A DNA stretch of 36,362 bases, from positions 1 through 36,362 of the forward strand of contig NZ_JAAGVY010000046.1 of NCBI RefSeq assembly GCF_010686655.1, in the 5' to 3' direction. Shown here one piece after another: positions 7,638-16,211 of this stretch. The first letter of the stretch is position 1; every line of letters begins with the position of its first letter. The translations under genes and the position numbers were made by a program. The stretch is from Cryomorpha ignava (GTDB lineage Bacteria > Bacteroidota > Bacteroidia > Flavobacteriales_D > Cryomorphaceae). Under the pieces are notes generated by a model, which ran no database searches, was not told the origin of the DNA, and worked only from the letters and a program-made list of their open reading frames with translations.

Positions 7638-8777
7638 GTGTATTTTAAAGAAATAATAGGTCAGCAAGCTGTAAAAACCCACTTGATAAAAACGGTAAAG
7701 CAAGGTCATGTAAGCCATGCCTTACTATTTACGGGTGGTGTGGGCAATGGAAAACTTCCACTTGCACTGGCCTTTGCCGGATATATATTCTGTGAAAACA
7801 AAAGCGAAACAGATCGCTGTGGAAAATGTGCTGCCTGCAAAAAAATGGATGTGTTGGGTCATCCCGACCTACATTTTTCATTTCCATTTGTGAAAACCAC
7901 CAGTATAAAAACCTGTAATCCACAGATGCGTGAGTTTATTAGCACAGTTGCCAAAGATCCCTATCTGGATTTACGCGATTGGGAATTGCAGATAGCCAGC
8001 GAAAACAAAAAATCTATTATCACAGCCGATGAAAGCAATGAGATTGTAAAACGTCTCACCCTTAAATCGTTTGCCGGTGGTCATAAGATTTTAATCATCT
8101 GGCATGCCGATAAGTTAAACCCATCTGCACAAAACAAACTGCTTAAAACGCTGGAAGAGCCTGAACCCAAAACACTTATTATTTTGGTTACCGACTCGGC
8201 CGAAGATTTACTTCCGACAATAAACTCGCGTACCCAGCTTGTACAATGCGAACATATATCAGATGAAGTGATGGCAAATGCGCTGGTAGAGCGTTTTGAT
8301 ACCGATAGAACCAATGCACTCAATATTGCCCGTATTGCAGACGGCGATTATGCCAAAGCGAAAAAGATGGTTGCAGCCAATCAGAGCACTTCCAAATATT
8401 TTGAGTTATTTTCGCAGTGGATGCGTGCGGCAGCCACAAACGATTATTACAAGATATTGACGGCTTGTGATAAAATTTCAAAGCTTTCGCGAGACGAGCA
8501 ACAGAATTTTTTGGAATACGGACTTCAGTTCTTTCACCAAAGCATTTTATATGCTTATGTGGGTAAAGAGCAGGCACGTTTTGACAATGAGGCGGCGGGA
8601 TTTGCAGTAAAATTTGCGCCGTTTATGGTGTCTAATGATCTAGCAGGTTTTCACGATATTTTGAGCGATGGCCACTATATGGTAAAGCGAAACGTAAATG
8701 CCCATTTATTATTCATGAAAATGGGCAGCGATATGGCAAAATTATTTAAAACACGCACACCTCAACACAATTCTTAA
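7638..8777 (+). CDS. holB: DNA polymerase III subunit delta'
   Basis: A 379-residue clamp-loader subunit. The N-terminal AAA+ module begins with FKEIIGQQAVKTHL and SHALLFTGGVGNGKLPLALAFA; this P-loop (residues 33-39) ends in Lys-Leu rather than Lys-Thr, as is usual for delta', which is structural rather than a working ATPase. The zinc module is visible as Cys52, Cys61, Cys64 and Cys67 (CGKCAACKK). LLKTLEEPEPKTLIILVT is the family's sensor/arginine-region block, followed by NSRTQLVQC. The start is GTG at 7638: an in-frame TAA lies 10 bp upstream, and the ATG at 7634 is in another frame and stops at once. It is the first gene of the run and is followed after 24 bp by the ricT-like gene. Confidence 0.92.
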   Translation: MYFKEIIGQQAVKTHLIKTVKQGHVSHALLFTGGVGNGKLPLALAFAGYIFCENKSETDRCGKCAACKKMDVLGHPDLHFSFPFVKTTSIKTCNPQMREFISTVAKDPYLDLRDWELQIASENKKSIITADESNEIVKRLTLKSFAGGHKILIIWHADKLNPSAQNKLLKTLEEPEPKTLIILVTDSAEDLLPTINSRTQLVQCEHISDEVMANALVERFDTDRTNALNIARIADGDYAKAKKMVAANQSTSKYFELFSQWMRAAATNDYYKILTACDKISKLSRDEQQNFLEYGLQFFHQSILYAYVGKEQARFDNEAAGFAVKFAPFMVSNDLAGFHDILSDGHYMVKRNVNAHLLFMKMGSDMAKLFKTRTPQHNS

Positions 8778-8801
8778 TTTTGAACAAAATAATTGAAGAG
8801 C

Positions 8802-10121
8802 ATGGGATGTGAAAGTTGTAGTAATGGAAAAGGTGGTACGCCCGCAGGATGTAAAAACAATGGCACCTGCTCAACGGGCGGTTGCAGCAAGCTGGCAGTT
8901 TTTGACTGGCTTGGAAATATGGAATTACCCGGCAATGCTACGCCGTTTGAATATGTAGAAATCCGTTTTAAAAACGGGAGGAAAGAGTTTTTTAGAAATG
9001 CCACCAAGTCATCACTAAACCCCGGCGATGCTGTGGTAGTAGAAGGTAGTCCGGGGCACGACCTGGGAATAATTTCGGCATCGGGCGAGCTGGCAAGACT
9101 GCAAATGGAGACTAAGCGGGCGATGAAAAACGCACGCGATTCTCGAAAAGTGTTGCGCAAAGCCACGTCCGAAGATATGGATAAATGGCGCGAGGCAAGA
9201 GGTCGCGAGGAGGATACTATGTATAAAAGCCGTACAATTGCTATCGCTCTGGGTCTCGAAATGAAGATCAGCGATATTGAATTTCAGGCAGATAATACAA
9301 AAGCCACTTTCTATTATACCGCTGAGGGTCGTGTGGACTTTAGAGAGCTGATCAAAAAGTTTGCGGATACCTTTAAGGTGCGCATAGAAATGAAGCAGAT
9401 TGGCGCTCGCCAGGAAGCCGGTCGTCTGGGTGGAATTGGAAGCTGCGGCCGCGAATTGTGCTGTAGCACCTGGCTTACCGATTTTAGATCTGTTTCTACC
9501 AGTGCAGCGCGCTATCAGCAGCTTGCGCTAAATACTCAGAAACTTGCCGGACAATGTGGTAAACTAAAGTGCTGCCTCAACTATGAGCTTGACTCGTATC
9601 TGGATGCACTGAGCACTTTTCCTAAAAACTACAATAGGTTAAAAACCAAAAAAGGAATTGCAAACCACCTAAAAACCGATATTTTTAAGGGGATTATGTG
9701 GTATATCTATGACGAAGACGGGATATCTATCCCTGTACCATTGCACAAAGACCGGGTTGCAGAGATTTTGGAAATGAATAACGATGATAAGTTTCCTATC
9801 GATTTAAAATCATATGTAGAAACCGAAGAGCCCAAAGAAGTGGTATACGGAAACGTAGTAGGTCAAGATAGCCTTACCAGGTTTGATGAGGGCAAAAAGA
9901 AATCTAAAAACCGGAAAAAACGAAGAAACCCAAATCAGAAAGACGGTCAAAAGAAATCGCCTCAAGCAAATACCAAAGGCGCCTCAAACAGAGGTGATTC
10001 GCCGCAAGGCAAATCCAAATCAGACAACCCGGCCAAGAGTAGAAAAAACAAACCCAAACGCAGAAACCGGAATCAGGGAGATGCGGGAAAAGGAAATTCG
10101 GATAAAGGAAATGCCAATTAA
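8802..10121 (+). CDS. ricT: RicT/YaaT-like PSP1 domain protein
   Basis: A 439-residue protein starting at ATG 8802; an in-frame TTG 9 bp earlier is less likely. Residues 1-28 are rich in Cys and Gly (CESC, then CKNNGTCSTGGC), a plausible metal site. The PSP1 core follows, with EYVEIRFKNGRKEFFRN, a charged helix, then the block KQIGARQEAGRLGGIGSCGR, ELCCSTWL and GQCGKLKCCLNYEL. These cysteine motifs are those of RicT, which in Bacillus joins RicA and RicF in an Fe-S complex that steers RNase Y and mRNA processing. The last ~80 residues are a disordered, Lys/Arg/Asn-rich tail, unlike the shorter Bacillus protein and suggestive of RNA binding. Its stop overlaps the gldH start, so the two are translationally coupled. 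A role in RNA processing here is inferred. Confidence 0.85.
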   Translation: MGCESCSNGKGGTPAGCKNNGTCSTGGCSKLAVFDWLGNMELPGNATPFEYVEIRFKNGRKEFFRNATKSSLNPGDAVVVEGSPGHDLGIISASGELARLQMETKRAMKNARDSRKVLRKATSEDMDKWREARGREEDTMYKSRTIAIALGLEMKISDIEFQADNTKATFYYTAEGRVDFRELIKKFADTFKVRIEMKQIGARQEAGRLGGIGSCGRELCCSTWLTDFRSVSTSAARYQQLALNTQKLAGQCGKLKCCLNYELDSYLDALSTFPKNYNRLKTKKGIANHLKTDIFKGIMWYIYDEDGISIPVPLHKDRVAEILEMNNDDKFPIDLKSYVETEEPKEVVYGNVVGQDSLTRFDEGKKKSKNRKKRRNPNQKDGQKKSPQANTKGASNRGDSPQGKSKSDNPAKSRKNKPKRRNRNQGDAGKGNSDKGNAN

Positions 10122-10626
10122 AACTGTGAAAAGCTTTTCATTCATCTTTGCTTTTAGCGTTTTTGCTTCATTGATTTTAACATCGTGTGCCGATGATAAT
10201 TTCATCTTTGAAAAGAATGTTGAAATTCCAAATGCGGAATGGCTCACTTCAGAAAAGGCTATTTTAAAAGTGGACATCTCTGACACGGTAAGCCAGCACA
10301 ATTTTTACATCAATGTGCGCAATACCGAGGCATACCCTTATCGAAACTTATACGTATTTGTAAAAACCACTTTTCCAAATGAAAAAACTTCGCGCGATAC
10401 GGTAGGCATCGTATTGGCCGATGCTACCGGAAAATGGATAGGCAGCGGAAGCGGTTTTTTAAACAGTAGCCGACACCTAACAAATACAATTTTGTTTAAA
10501 TACAATAAGCGATTTCCAATTTCGGGAGAGTATGTGTTTGAAATTGAGCAAGCTATGCGAACAGACACGTTAAAAGGAATACAAAATATCGGGTTGAAAA
10601 TTGATAAGCAACCAGTAAACCAATAA
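10111..10626 (+). CDS. gldH: Gliding motility lipoprotein GldH
   Basis: A 171-residue lipoprotein from ATG 10111, overlapping the ricT-like gene by 11 bp. The frame stays open upstream, but that part is only the other frame of the ricT tail. The signal peptide ends in the lipobox ILTSC, placing lipidated Cys at 26. The mature part contains FYINVRNTEAYPYRNLYVFV, SRDTVGIVLADATGKWIGSG and EYVFEIEQAMRTDTLKGIQNIG, matching the conserved pattern of GldH. GldH is needed for gliding in Flavobacterium johnsoniae, although its exact role is unknown. Its place between the ricT-like gene and a class A penicillin-binding protein agrees with Flavobacteriia gene order. It supports the presence of the type IX secretion and gliding machinery elsewhere in the genome. 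Confidence 0.88.
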   Translation: MPIKTVKSFSFIFAFSVFASLILTSCADDNFIFEKNVEIPNAEWLTSEKAILKVDISDTVSQHNFYINVRNTEAYPYRNLYVFVKTTFPNEKTSRDTVGIVLADATGKWIGSGSGFLNSSRHLTNTILFKYNKRFPISGEYVFEIEQAMRTDTLKGIQNIGLKIDKQPVNQ

Positions 10627-10677
10627 ATCACACAAGTAATAAAAGCTTTTCGCGTTAGTAAAAACGAAAACAACGGT

Positions 10678-13098
10678 ATGGAAGAAACTCCAAAACAAAA
10701 GAAGAAAGTATCGGGAAAGCTTGTCTTTCTGATCTGGGTTCTTGGGCTATTGCCCTTTATTTTGCTGGGATTGATGCTTTATTTCGCATCTAACAGCGAC
10801 TTGCCTGATACGGTAGCCCTCGCCAATCCCAAAACAAATCTCGCCACCGAAGTTATTTCATCTGACGGGCAAGTGCTGGGGCGTTTTTATCTGGAAAATC
10901 GTACCAATATAAATTACAACCAGTTGTCTCCCTATATCATAGAGGGGCTTGTTGCTACCGAAGATGAGCGTTTTTACGAGCATTCGGGAATAGACTTGCG
11001 CGGAACAGCAAGAGCGGCAATTTATCTTGGTTCTAAAGGAGGAGCGAGTACCATTACGCAGCAGCTTGCCAAAATGCTTTTTACCGAAAGACCGGCAAAT
11101 GGCTTTCAACGTGTTTTTCAAAAATTTCAAGAGTGGATTATCTCTGTAAAGCTAGAGCGCCAATACACAAAAGAGGAGATACTTACTCTCTATCTCAATA
11201 AATTTGACTGGATACATCAGGCAGTGGGAATAAAATCTGCAGCGTCGATTTATTTTAACAGCAGCCCAGACACTTTAAAAATTCAACAGGCTGCAATGCT
11301 GGTAGGAATGGCTAAAAACCCGGCTCTTTTTAACCCCATTAAGCGCCCGGAAATTACAATCAAACGACGGAATGTGGTTTTAAACCAAATGGTTAAGAAC
11401 GGATATCTTGATAGAGCTTCCTACGATTCACTAAAAACGCTCCCGCTGGGTCTCGACTTTCAAACTGTTGATCACCAGGAAGGTCTGGCTCCATATTTCC
11501 GTGAAATTTTGCGCGGTGAGCTAGGGCAGCTTTTTGAAGAAAAAAACGAAAATGGAAAATTCAAGTATTCAAAGAAAAACGGCGAGCCATACAATATGTA
11601 CCGCGATGGGTTACGGGTTTTCGTAACTATAGATTCGCGTTTGCAGGCTTACGCCGAAGATGCGGTAAAAAAACATCTTGGTGGCGAGCTACAGGCACAA
11701 TTTGCCAAAGATGTGGAGCGTAACACCCACCCACCATTTTCAAACGACCTCTCTGATGAAGAGGTAGAACGCATAGAAGTAACAGCTTTGCGCCGTACAC
11801 AGCGATACCGCATAATGAGCGGAAAAGAATGTCCCAATTGTCACCGACGCGTAAATATTGAGCCGCATAAAATTGATGGACATGTGGGCTATATCTGCGA
11901 GAACGAAGACTGCCTTGAGGAATGGAAGTCTGTGCCAAAAGACAGTATTGAAACGTATTTCAGAACAGAAAAGGTCCCTATGAAGGTATTTACCTGGAAA
12001 GGAGAAAGAGATACCTTGCTTACGCCAATGGACAGCATTCTTTACTACAAAGGCCTGCTGCAAGCGGGATTAGTGAGCATTGACCCAAAAACGGGTTTTG
12101 TAAAAGCATGGGTAGGCGGCAATAACTACAAGTACTTTCAGTACGACCACGTAAAGCAGGGAAAACGACAGGTAGGCTCTACCTTTAAACCCTTCGTTTA
12201 CGCTACAGCAATTCGCGAAGGCTACTCGCCTTGTTATGAAATTCCAAAAGTGCCTACTACTTTTCACGCCGGTACATTTAACCTGCAGCAAGATTATACT
12301 CCTCACGATCCCGGCCGCGATTATGGATATATGGTTTCTTTAAAATGGGGTCTGGCCAATTCTATAAATACTGTTACAGCTTGGGTAATGAAGCAATTTG
12401 GCCCGGAGGCAATTATACAACTTGCAAAAGATCTGGGGATTAAAAGCCATATGGATCCCGTTGTATCACTTGGCTTTGGAGTTGCCGACCTTTCGCTTAT
12501 GGAAATAACATCTGCCAATGCTACTTTTGCAAATATGGGCGTACATATCGATCCTATTTATGTGCTTAGAATTGAAGATAAAAACGGAAATTCGATTTAC
12601 AATACCCAACCCGAAACAAAGGAAGCGATGGATGAACGTACTGCCTACACCATGCTTAGCCTTATGGAAGGAGTGGTTGATGGGGTTTACAACAAGCATC
12701 AGGGCAAAACTTCGGGCACGGCCATTCGCCTGCGCATGGATTTGCCCACCCGAGATTACGACGGCTTTGACCGCTCAATAAAGATTGCCGGAAAAACCGG
12801 AACGACACAGAATCAGTCTGATGGTTGGTTTATTGGGCTTACGCCCGATTTGGTTACCGGAGTATGGGTAGGTGCCGAAGATAGAAGCGTACATTTCCGT
12901 ACCTTGCAGCTCGGGATGGGTACAAACATGGCGCTACCTATTTGGGGTTACTTTATGAAGGCGGCTTATGCCGATAAAGACGTAAACATCAGCCAGTCTG
13001 ACTTTGAAAGACCTGAAGGAATTACCGTAGAACTAGATTGCGATGACTACGCACGAAATAAGAATATGTTTGATGCCCAGGACGCACTTTCCTGGTAA
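10678..13098 (+). CDS. Class A penicillin-binding protein 1A with inserted zinc ribbon
   Basis: An 806-residue bifunctional peptidoglycan synthase. A single N-terminal membrane helix (about 15-37) anchors it, with the rest in the periplasm. The GT51 glycosyltransferase shows TEDERFYEHSG (catalytic Glu95), GGASTITQQLAKMLF and KLERQYTKEEILTLYLNKF. The transpeptidase has the SxxK motif GSTFK (nucleophile Ser501, Lys504), SIN at 562-564 and KTG at 706-708. Both active sites look intact. The oddity is the linker between the domains: a four-cysteine ribbon, Cys385-x2-Cys388 and Cys407-x4-Cys412, followed by a tryptophan. This is unexpected in an oxidising compartment, where it could bind zinc or form disulfides. 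The gene lies 51 bp after gldH and 12 bp before scoA, in one transcription run. Confidence 0.95.
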   Translation: MEETPKQKKKVSGKLVFLIWVLGLLPFILLGLMLYFASNSDLPDTVALANPKTNLATEVISSDGQVLGRFYLENRTNINYNQLSPYIIEGLVATEDERFYEHSGIDLRGTARAAIYLGSKGGASTITQQLAKMLFTERPANGFQRVFQKFQEWIISVKLERQYTKEEILTLYLNKFDWIHQAVGIKSAASIYFNSSPDTLKIQQAAMLVGMAKNPALFNPIKRPEITIKRRNVVLNQMVKNGYLDRASYDSLKTLPLGLDFQTVDHQEGLAPYFREILRGELGQLFEEKNENGKFKYSKKNGEPYNMYRDGLRVFVTIDSRLQAYAEDAVKKHLGGELQAQFAKDVERNTHPPFSNDLSDEEVERIEVTALRRTQRYRIMSGKECPNCHRRVNIEPHKIDGHVGYICENEDCLEEWKSVPKDSIETYFRTEKVPMKVFTWKGERDTLLTPMDSILYYKGLLQAGLVSIDPKTGFVKAWVGGNNYKYFQYDHVKQGKRQVGSTFKPFVYATAIREGYSPCYEIPKVPTTFHAGTFNLQQDYTPHDPGRDYGYMVSLKWGLANSINTVTAWVMKQFGPEAIIQLAKDLGIKSHMDPVVSLGFGVADLSLMEITSANATFANMGVHIDPIYVLRIEDKNGNSIYNTQPETKEAMDERTAYTMLSLMEGVVDGVYNKHQGKTSGTAIRLRMDLPTRDYDGFDRSIKIAGKTGTTQNQSDGWFIGLTPDLVTGVWVGAEDRSVHFRTLQLGMGTNMALPIWGYFMKAAYADKDVNISQSDFERPEGITVELDCDDYARNKNMFDAQDALSW

Positions 13099-13110
13099 AA
13101 GTTTGAAAAT

Positions 13111-13809
13111 ATGAATAAAGTTGTGGCAAATGCCAAAGAAGCAATAAAAGGAATAGAATCTGGAATGACTTTGATGCTGGGCGGTTTTGGCCTTTGCGGA
13201 ATTCCTGAAAATTGTATTTCTGAACTTACTAAAACGGATATTAATAATCTAACTTGCATTTCAAACAATGCCGGTGTCGATGACTTTGGCCTTGGTCTTT
13301 TATTGAGAAAAAATCAGATTAAAAAAATGATTTCTTCATACGTAGGCGAAAACAAGGAATTTGAGCGCCAAATGCTTAGTGGAGAGCTTGAAGTAGAGCT
13401 CATTCCGCAGGGCACCCTTGCAGAAAGATGCCGGGCGACAGGTGCAGGAATTCCTGCTTTTTTTACTCCTGCCGGTTATGGTACTGAAGTAGCCGAGGGA
13501 AAAGAAACGCGCGAATTTGACGGCAAAATGTATGTGCTTGAACAAAGATTTGACGCCGATTTTGCCATCGTCAAAGCCTGGAAAGGAGACACAGAAGGGA
13601 ATTTAATTTTTAATGGCACCGCCCGAAATTTTAATCCACTTATGGCTACTGCCGGAAAAATTACCATTGCCGAAGTCGAAGAACTGGTTCCGGCAGGTGA
13701 ATTAGATCCCAACTGCATTCATACACCAGGCATATTTGTACAGCGCATATTCGAAGGCAAAAATTACGAAAAGCGTATTGAGCAACGCACTGTGAGACCA
13801 CGTGAATAA
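13111..13809 (+). CDS. scoA: 3-oxoacid CoA-transferase subunit A
   Basis: A 232-residue alpha subunit of succinyl-CoA:3-oxoacid CoA transferase, which moves CoA between succinate and acetoacetate in ketone-body and acetoacetate use. Family motifs are clear: the glycine-rich [19 protein letters not shown] near the N terminus, [55 protein letters not shown], and the closing [10 protein letters not shown]. The catalytic Glu is on subunit B, which normally lies directly downstream. Here scoB begins 2.4 kb away, beyond a glycosyltransferase gene and a pair of repeats. It follows the penicillin-binding protein by 12 bp and precedes the glycosyltransferase by 24 bp, so it is probably co-transcribed with both. 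The two subunits should still form the enzyme. Confidence 0.93.
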   Translation: MNKVVANAKEAIKGIESGMTLMLGGFGLCGIPENCISELTKTDINNLTCISNNAGVDDFGLGLLLRKNQIKKMISSYVGENKEFERQMLSGELEVELIPQGTLAERCRATGAGIPAFFTPAGYGTEVAEGKETREFDGKMYVLEQRFDADFAIVKAWKGDTEGNLIFNGTARNFNPLMATAGKITIAEVEELVPAGELDPNCIHTPGIFVQRIFEGKNYEKRIEQRTVRPRE

Positions 13810-13833
13810 TCGGGTTGTAAATCCGATAAGAGC

Positions 13834-15621
13834 ATGACACAAATCCTTAACCGAAACATTTTTGCACTTACCGCTATTCTGGTTTTTATTTATCTAATAA
13901 TCAGAAGCATCACTGTACCCATTTCGCACGACGAAGCCGCTACTTTTTTCCATTATATCCAGTCAAATAAATTCGTTCCCTACTACACGCTTTGGGATGC
14001 CAATAACCATTTCCTGAACTCGCTTTTGGTCTATCCCCTCTATAAAATTTTTGGAAGTGATCTTTTCTGGCTTCGACTTCCAAATCTCATTTTGTTTCCG
14101 CTTTACGCCCTATTCGCTTATAAGCTAACCACCGAGATCAAATCAAATCTGGTTCAACTCCCTACGTCAATTGCACTAATCACAGCTCCTTTTCTTATTG
14201 AGTTTTTTGCCCAATCACGCGGTTACGGACTTAGTTTTGCATTCCTACTCGGAGCCATTTACTATATCAATGCTTTCATAAAATCAAAATCGCCACGCCA
14301 CCAGCTACTTATTTGGGTTTTTATTGCCTTAACGGTAATGGCCAATATGTCATTGATGAATACTTTTCTAATGATTCTCGGCGGAATTTTCCTACTGCTC
14401 CTTTTTAAAGGGAAGAAGAATTTCAGCCGCTCTAACTGGGTTGTCTTTGTGATGTTTGGTCTCATCCCTTTTGTCTTTGCCACAATTTACGCACTCGACA
14501 TGAAGGAAATGGGGCTGCTCTATTATGGATTGGGCGATGGATTTGTCAAAGTAACGGTAAAAAGCCTTTTTCGATTTGGCTTTGACACAGAATCGATGAC
14601 ACTTGCGTGGATGGCTACAATTATTGGGCTTATCGCCTCCGTATCTCTTATCGCCGCATTTGCGCGTAAGCATTTTAATTTTGCCAATGCGGGTATGATT
14701 GCAGCCGTTTTCCTTTTGGGAAATGCTTTGGGATCAATACTTCTGAACTTTATGATGGATGTAAACTTTCCCGAAGACCGGATAGCCATTTATTTCCTTC
14801 CACTATTTATTCTCACTTTTGGGTATTTCGTAGACCATGTTTCCACAAAATACCGCAAGTTTAAGTGGACTGTCGTACTTTTAGTCGCTTTCCCAATTAG
14901 CATGTTGGCCCAGCTCAATCTTGGTTACACCCTCGGTTGGGTTATTTATCCGGTGTCGATTGATGCGTATGATTACTTTAATGCCGAACGTGAAAAAAGT
15001 GACACCCCTTTAATAATAAGCGGCGACCGGCTCTTGTCTATGAGCTGGGGCTACCACAATGTGCGCGCCGATATAATGGGCGTTCCTTTTGCCGAAGACT
15101 GGCGCGATACATTTCACCTTTCAGATTATATTCTCTGCCATCCCATGAATTGTGTCAAAACCGAAGCTGATTACGATTTGGTTTTTGAAGATGAGAGCAA
15201 CATGAAAATTTACAAGCGCAAAGCCGATCTAAACCTTACTCCGATTTTTGAACTCGACTCTACGCTTTACTTCAATGACGATTTTGAGTATCACAATATT
15301 TTGGATACCTATAATGATACCGTAATCAGAAATGCAAATATTCTCGAAGTGGAAATTAAGGTCGCTTCTCCCAATATTCCGTTGAATACCGAAATAATCA
15401 TTACCAGCTCAAACCCTACCAACAATAAGCTTTACTACGATATTGTTCCATTGAAATGGATTCAAAACAGTTGGGACGGACAAACTTTACACTTTCGAAG
15501 ACCAGTGTCGCTACCAGCAGAAAGTGAACGCTTTGTTGTTTATTTTTGGAATATCGATAAGGTGCAGCAGGAAATTACTGTTATAAATGTTCGCTTGTAC
15601 CATGGAGAAGTTGTGGAATAG
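13834..15621 (+). CDS. Polytopic GT-C/GT39-like glycosyltransferase
   Basis: A 595-residue integral membrane protein with around ten hydrophobic segments in the first ~390 residues, then a soluble C-terminal region of about 200 residues. Directly after the first helix comes SHDEAATFF, with Asp33 and Glu34. Such an acidic pair in the first outer loop is typical of GT-C enzymes of the ArnT/PMT type, where it acts as catalytic base or metal ligand. These enzymes take sugar from a polyprenyl-phosphate donor on the outer face of the inner membrane. The overall pattern (helix 2 near LLVYPLYKIFGSDLFWLRLPN) fits glycosyltransferase family 39. Donor and acceptor cannot be read from sequence. It sits between scoA and scoB, an unusual place, 24 bp behind scoA. 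Confidence 0.75.
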   Translation: MTQILNRNIFALTAILVFIYLIIRSITVPISHDEAATFFHYIQSNKFVPYYTLWDANNHFLNSLLVYPLYKIFGSDLFWLRLPNLILFPLYALFAYKLTTEIKSNLVQLPTSIALITAPFLIEFFAQSRGYGLSFAFLLGAIYYINAFIKSKSPRHQLLIWVFIALTVMANMSLMNTFLMILGGIFLLLLFKGKKNFSRSNWVVFVMFGLIPFVFATIYALDMKEMGLLYYGLGDGFVKVTVKSLFRFGFDTESMTLAWMATIIGLIASVSLIAAFARKHFNFANAGMIAAVFLLGNALGSILLNFMMDVNFPEDRIAIYFLPLFILTFGYFVDHVSTKYRKFKWTVVLLVAFPISMLAQLNLGYTLGWVIYPVSIDAYDYFNAEREKSDTPLIISGDRLLSMSWGYHNVRADIMGVPFAEDWRDTFHLSDYILCHPMNCVKTEADYDLVFEDESNMKIYKRKADLNLTPIFELDSTLYFNDDFEYHNILDTYNDTVIRNANILEVEIKVASPNIPLNTEIIITSSNPTNNKLYYDIVPLKWIQNSWDGQTLHFRRPVSLPAESERFVVYFWNIDKVQQEITVINVRLYHGEVVE

Positions 15622-15644
15622 GGTTGCTTTCTTGAGTTTTCCAC

Positions 15645-15659
15645 ACCCTTCGGGTTTTT
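15645..15659 (+). terminator. Weak candidate terminator
   Basis: A 4-bp stem ACCC-TTC-GGGT followed by four more T lies 23 bp after the glycosyltransferase stop. The T run is good but the stem is short, so termination would be partial at best. Confidence 0.3.
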
Positions 15660-15698
15660 ATCATAACCACTTGCTTATTAACGTCTCACGCGCCCCCA

Positions 15699-15845
15699 AT
15701 CCGCTCCGCTGGGCATGCGCCCTGCGGCCATTATTATTCAATTAAATTTGGATAAGTGTTACCGTAGAAATATAATATCTCTAGAGTGAAAACATTTTCC
15801 GCAGGGTACCTACCGCTGCGGAGCGCACACCTCTATACGACTTGG
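15699..15845. repeat. GC-armed intergenic repeat, copy 1
   Basis: This 147-bp element recurs exactly 170 bp further on with no indels and 22 mismatches by my count (about 85% identity). GC-rich arms flank an AT-rich centre. CGCTCCGC (15702-15709) pairs with GCGGAGCG (15818-15825), and inside it CCCTGCGG (15720-15727) pairs with CCGCAGGG (15799-15806). Each arm can also fold on itself (GGGC/GCCC on the left, CCGCAG/CTGCGG on the right). No coding potential is seen. It resembles a palindromic REP-like or MITE-like element, but I do not recognise a known family. Confidence 0.7.
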
Positions 15846-15868
15846 CCACCGCTCCGACAATCAGTGCG

Positions 15869-16015
15869 ATCCGCTCCGCTGGGCTTGCGCCCTGCGGCCA
15901 TAATTATTCAATTAAGTTTAGATAATTGCTGCTTTAGAAATGTACTATCTCTAGTTTGAAGATGTTTTCCGCAGGGTAAATACCGCTGCGGAGCGCACAC
16001 GACTAAATGACTTGG
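15869..16015. repeat. GC-armed intergenic repeat, copy 2
   Basis: Second copy of the 147-bp element, in direct orientation at a constant 170-bp offset. Nearly all differences fall in the AT-rich centre and the right flank. The pairing arms (15872-15879 with 15988-15995; 15890-15897 with 15969-15976) are identical to copy 1. That conservation suggests selection on the stem or recent tandem duplication with a drifting loop. About 170 bp of plain AT-rich sequence follow before the promoter-like box of scoB. Confidence 0.7.
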
Positions 16016-16184
16016 TCGTCAACACTTTATCAAATTCGTCAATGATAGACTTAGAACAAGATGAGAAATTGATTTCCAATAAAATTTACTGACAATAATA
16101 TTTATTCTAGAAATGAAGAGCACCGATTTTATTATAACCGAACTAACCTTCAAATTCCAAAACCAAAAACAAAACTGGATTCCT

Positions 16185-16192
16185 TATCTTTA
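16185..16192 (+). promoter_or_regulatory. scoB promoter-like -7 box
   Basis: TATCTTTA differs from TAnnTTTG only at the last base and lies 19 bp before the scoB ATG. It would give scoB its own promoter, needed now that repeats and a possible terminator separate it from scoA. No clear -33 TTG is seen. Confidence 0.35.
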
Positions 16193-16211
16193 CAAATTAA
16201 AATAAGCGAAG

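Noticed and set aside
9883-10110. Upstream extension of the gldH frame
   Set aside because: It is the alternative frame of the basic tail of the ricT-like gene. The signal peptide and lipobox require the start at 10111.
12070-12699. Long antisense frames within the penicillin-binding protein gene
   Set aside because: They are shadows of a strongly supported enzyme and show no domain, signal or start context of their own.
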